Shown here: positions 4,733 through 5,263 of the stretch, piece after piece
How the letters are laid out: the number at the start of each line of letters is the position of its first letter
Position numbering within the stretch: position 1 is the stretch's first letter
Assembly (NCBI GenBank): GCA_028290765.1
Contig: JAQGJF010000547.1
Span: forward strand, 1 to 5,263
Reading direction: 5' to 3'
Length of the DNA: 5,263 nucleotides
From: Tardiphaga sp.
GTDB taxonomy: Bacteria; Pseudomonadota; Alphaproteobacteria; Rhizobiales; Xanthobacteraceae
Notes under the pieces: generated by a model
What the model was told of the DNA's origin: nothing
Seen by the model: only the letters and a program-made list of their open reading frames with translations
Databases searched by the model: none
Made by a program: the position numbers and the translations under genes

Positions 4733-5263
4733 CCGAAACCAGCCATCCGAAGTATCAACCCCCAATAGGCGCGATTGAACTTCATCATCGCGCGCGCGAC
4801 ATCGGCCGGCGTCGTCCTCGACGGTGACGCGGCAACGCTGGCTGCCTCGCCTTGCGTCAGGTCGATGCTTCCCGTCGATTCACCGCGACGAAACGACAGA
4901 TGCGCGCCGAACTTGTGCGCCAGCGCCCGCATCGCCTCGTTCTGCGAACCGGTGGTGATCCGCAAACTGTCGTAGCCGAGCGACTTCGCTTTCGCGATCA
5001 GGCTGGTGAACAGGATGGTGCCGACGCCCTGCCGCCGCATCCGCGCCTCGACGCTGAACGCGATCTCCGGCAACGGGTTGGCGAGATCCGGCTGATGCAA
5101 CTCCGCGGCGCCGCGGACAACGCCGTCCGCGACATAGGCCACGATGATGGTGCCGTCGGTCGCGCATTTGGCGGCGTAACGGGCGATGAAACCTTCGTCG
5201 ATCAAGCCGTTGAAGCGATCGCGCCGGCTCTCCGGATCGAGCCGCAACAGGTGCTCGCGCAGC
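4720..5263 (-). CDS. GNAT-family N-acetyltransferase (5' end outside window)
   Basis: The last 180 residues of a GNAT enzyme, which moves an acetyl group from acetyl-CoA to an amine. The frame stays open to the window edge and reads LREHLLRLDPESRRDRF, the usual GNAT beginning in this group, so the true start lies beyond the right end; a TTG at 5247 is merely an internal leucine. Seen: a strand region TIIVAYVADGVVRGAAEL, then PEIAFSVEARMRRQGVG with the acetyl-CoA pyrophosphate-binding pattern [R/Q]xxGxG (RRQGVG), a following helix, SLRITTGSQNEAMRALAHKFG (the conserved N near the second half of the fold), and a strand ending SIDL. About 50 extra residues follow the fold, Ala/Ser/Pro-rich and then FNRAYWGLILRMAGFG, a possibly amphipathic tail. 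It converges on the small unknown gene. The acceptor substrate cannot be told from sequence. Confidence 0.88.
   Translation of the reverse strand, partial: LREHLLRLDPESRRDRFNGLIDEGFIARYAAKCATDGTIIVAYVADGVVRGAAELHQPDLANPLPEIAFSVEARMRRQGVGTILFTSLIAKAKSLGYDSLRITTGSQNEAMRALAHKFGAHLSFRRGESTGSIDLTQGEAASVAASPSRTTPADVARAMMKFNRAYWGLILRMAGFGRTA

Noticed and set aside
4291..4827. + strand open frame of 178 codons overlapping the small gene and the end of the GNAT gene
   Set aside because: Its product is Arg/Ala-rich noise in another frame of the small gene and runs antisense into the GNAT gene; no ribosome site or motif supports it.

Overview
The window looks like chromosomal DNA from a GC-rich alphaproteobacterium, most likely a Hyphomicrobiales member near Bradyrhizobium or Rhodopseudomonas. 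The basis is the strong G/C third-position bias, the Ala/Arg-rich proteins, and the kind of conserved proteins present (a DUF2161-type protein, a GrlR-like protein and a GNAT enzyme). The genus is an inference from style, not from a marker gene. No rRNA, tRNA, CRISPR array, insertion sequence or phage gene was seen.

Left part (1-1917, + strand): the end of a thiazole/oxazole-modified peptide (TOMM, a RiPP class) biosynthesis operon. The window opens inside a YcaO/SagD-type cyclodehydratase gene (to 438). Twelve bases later comes a complete SagB-type FMN-dependent azoline dehydrogenase (451-1917). Together these enzymes would turn Cys/Ser/Thr residues of a precursor peptide into azolines and then oxidise them to azoles. 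The precursor, the leader-binding partner and any exporter are not in this window and should lie upstream.

Middle (1996-3423): a short-chain dehydrogenase/reductase (1996-2694, +) whose catalytic-region sequence resembles dihydropteridine reductase and which has Ala where classical SDRs have the catalytic Ser. Convergent to it is a protein (2722-3423, -) made of two tandem GrlR-like beta-barrel domains, the family named after a type III secretion regulator, here without any secretion genes nearby.

Right part (3424-5263): a divergent intergenic region carries a good match to a sigma-54 (-24/-12) promoter, followed by a DUF2161-type PD-(D/E)XK nuclease-like protein with a C-terminal winged helix (3566-4258, +). 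A 144-base, less GC-rich spacer follows, then a small conserved-looking protein of unknown function (4403-4702, +). The window ends in a GNAT acetyltransferase on the - strand, cut at its 5' end. The last two genes converge, with both stop codons inside one possible hairpin.

Apart from the YcaO-SagB pair there is no strong sign that these genes form one system. The most notable items are the RiPP operon edge, the duplicated GrlR-like protein, the Ser-less SDR, and the sigma-54-like site that also bears on the start of the nuclease-like gene.
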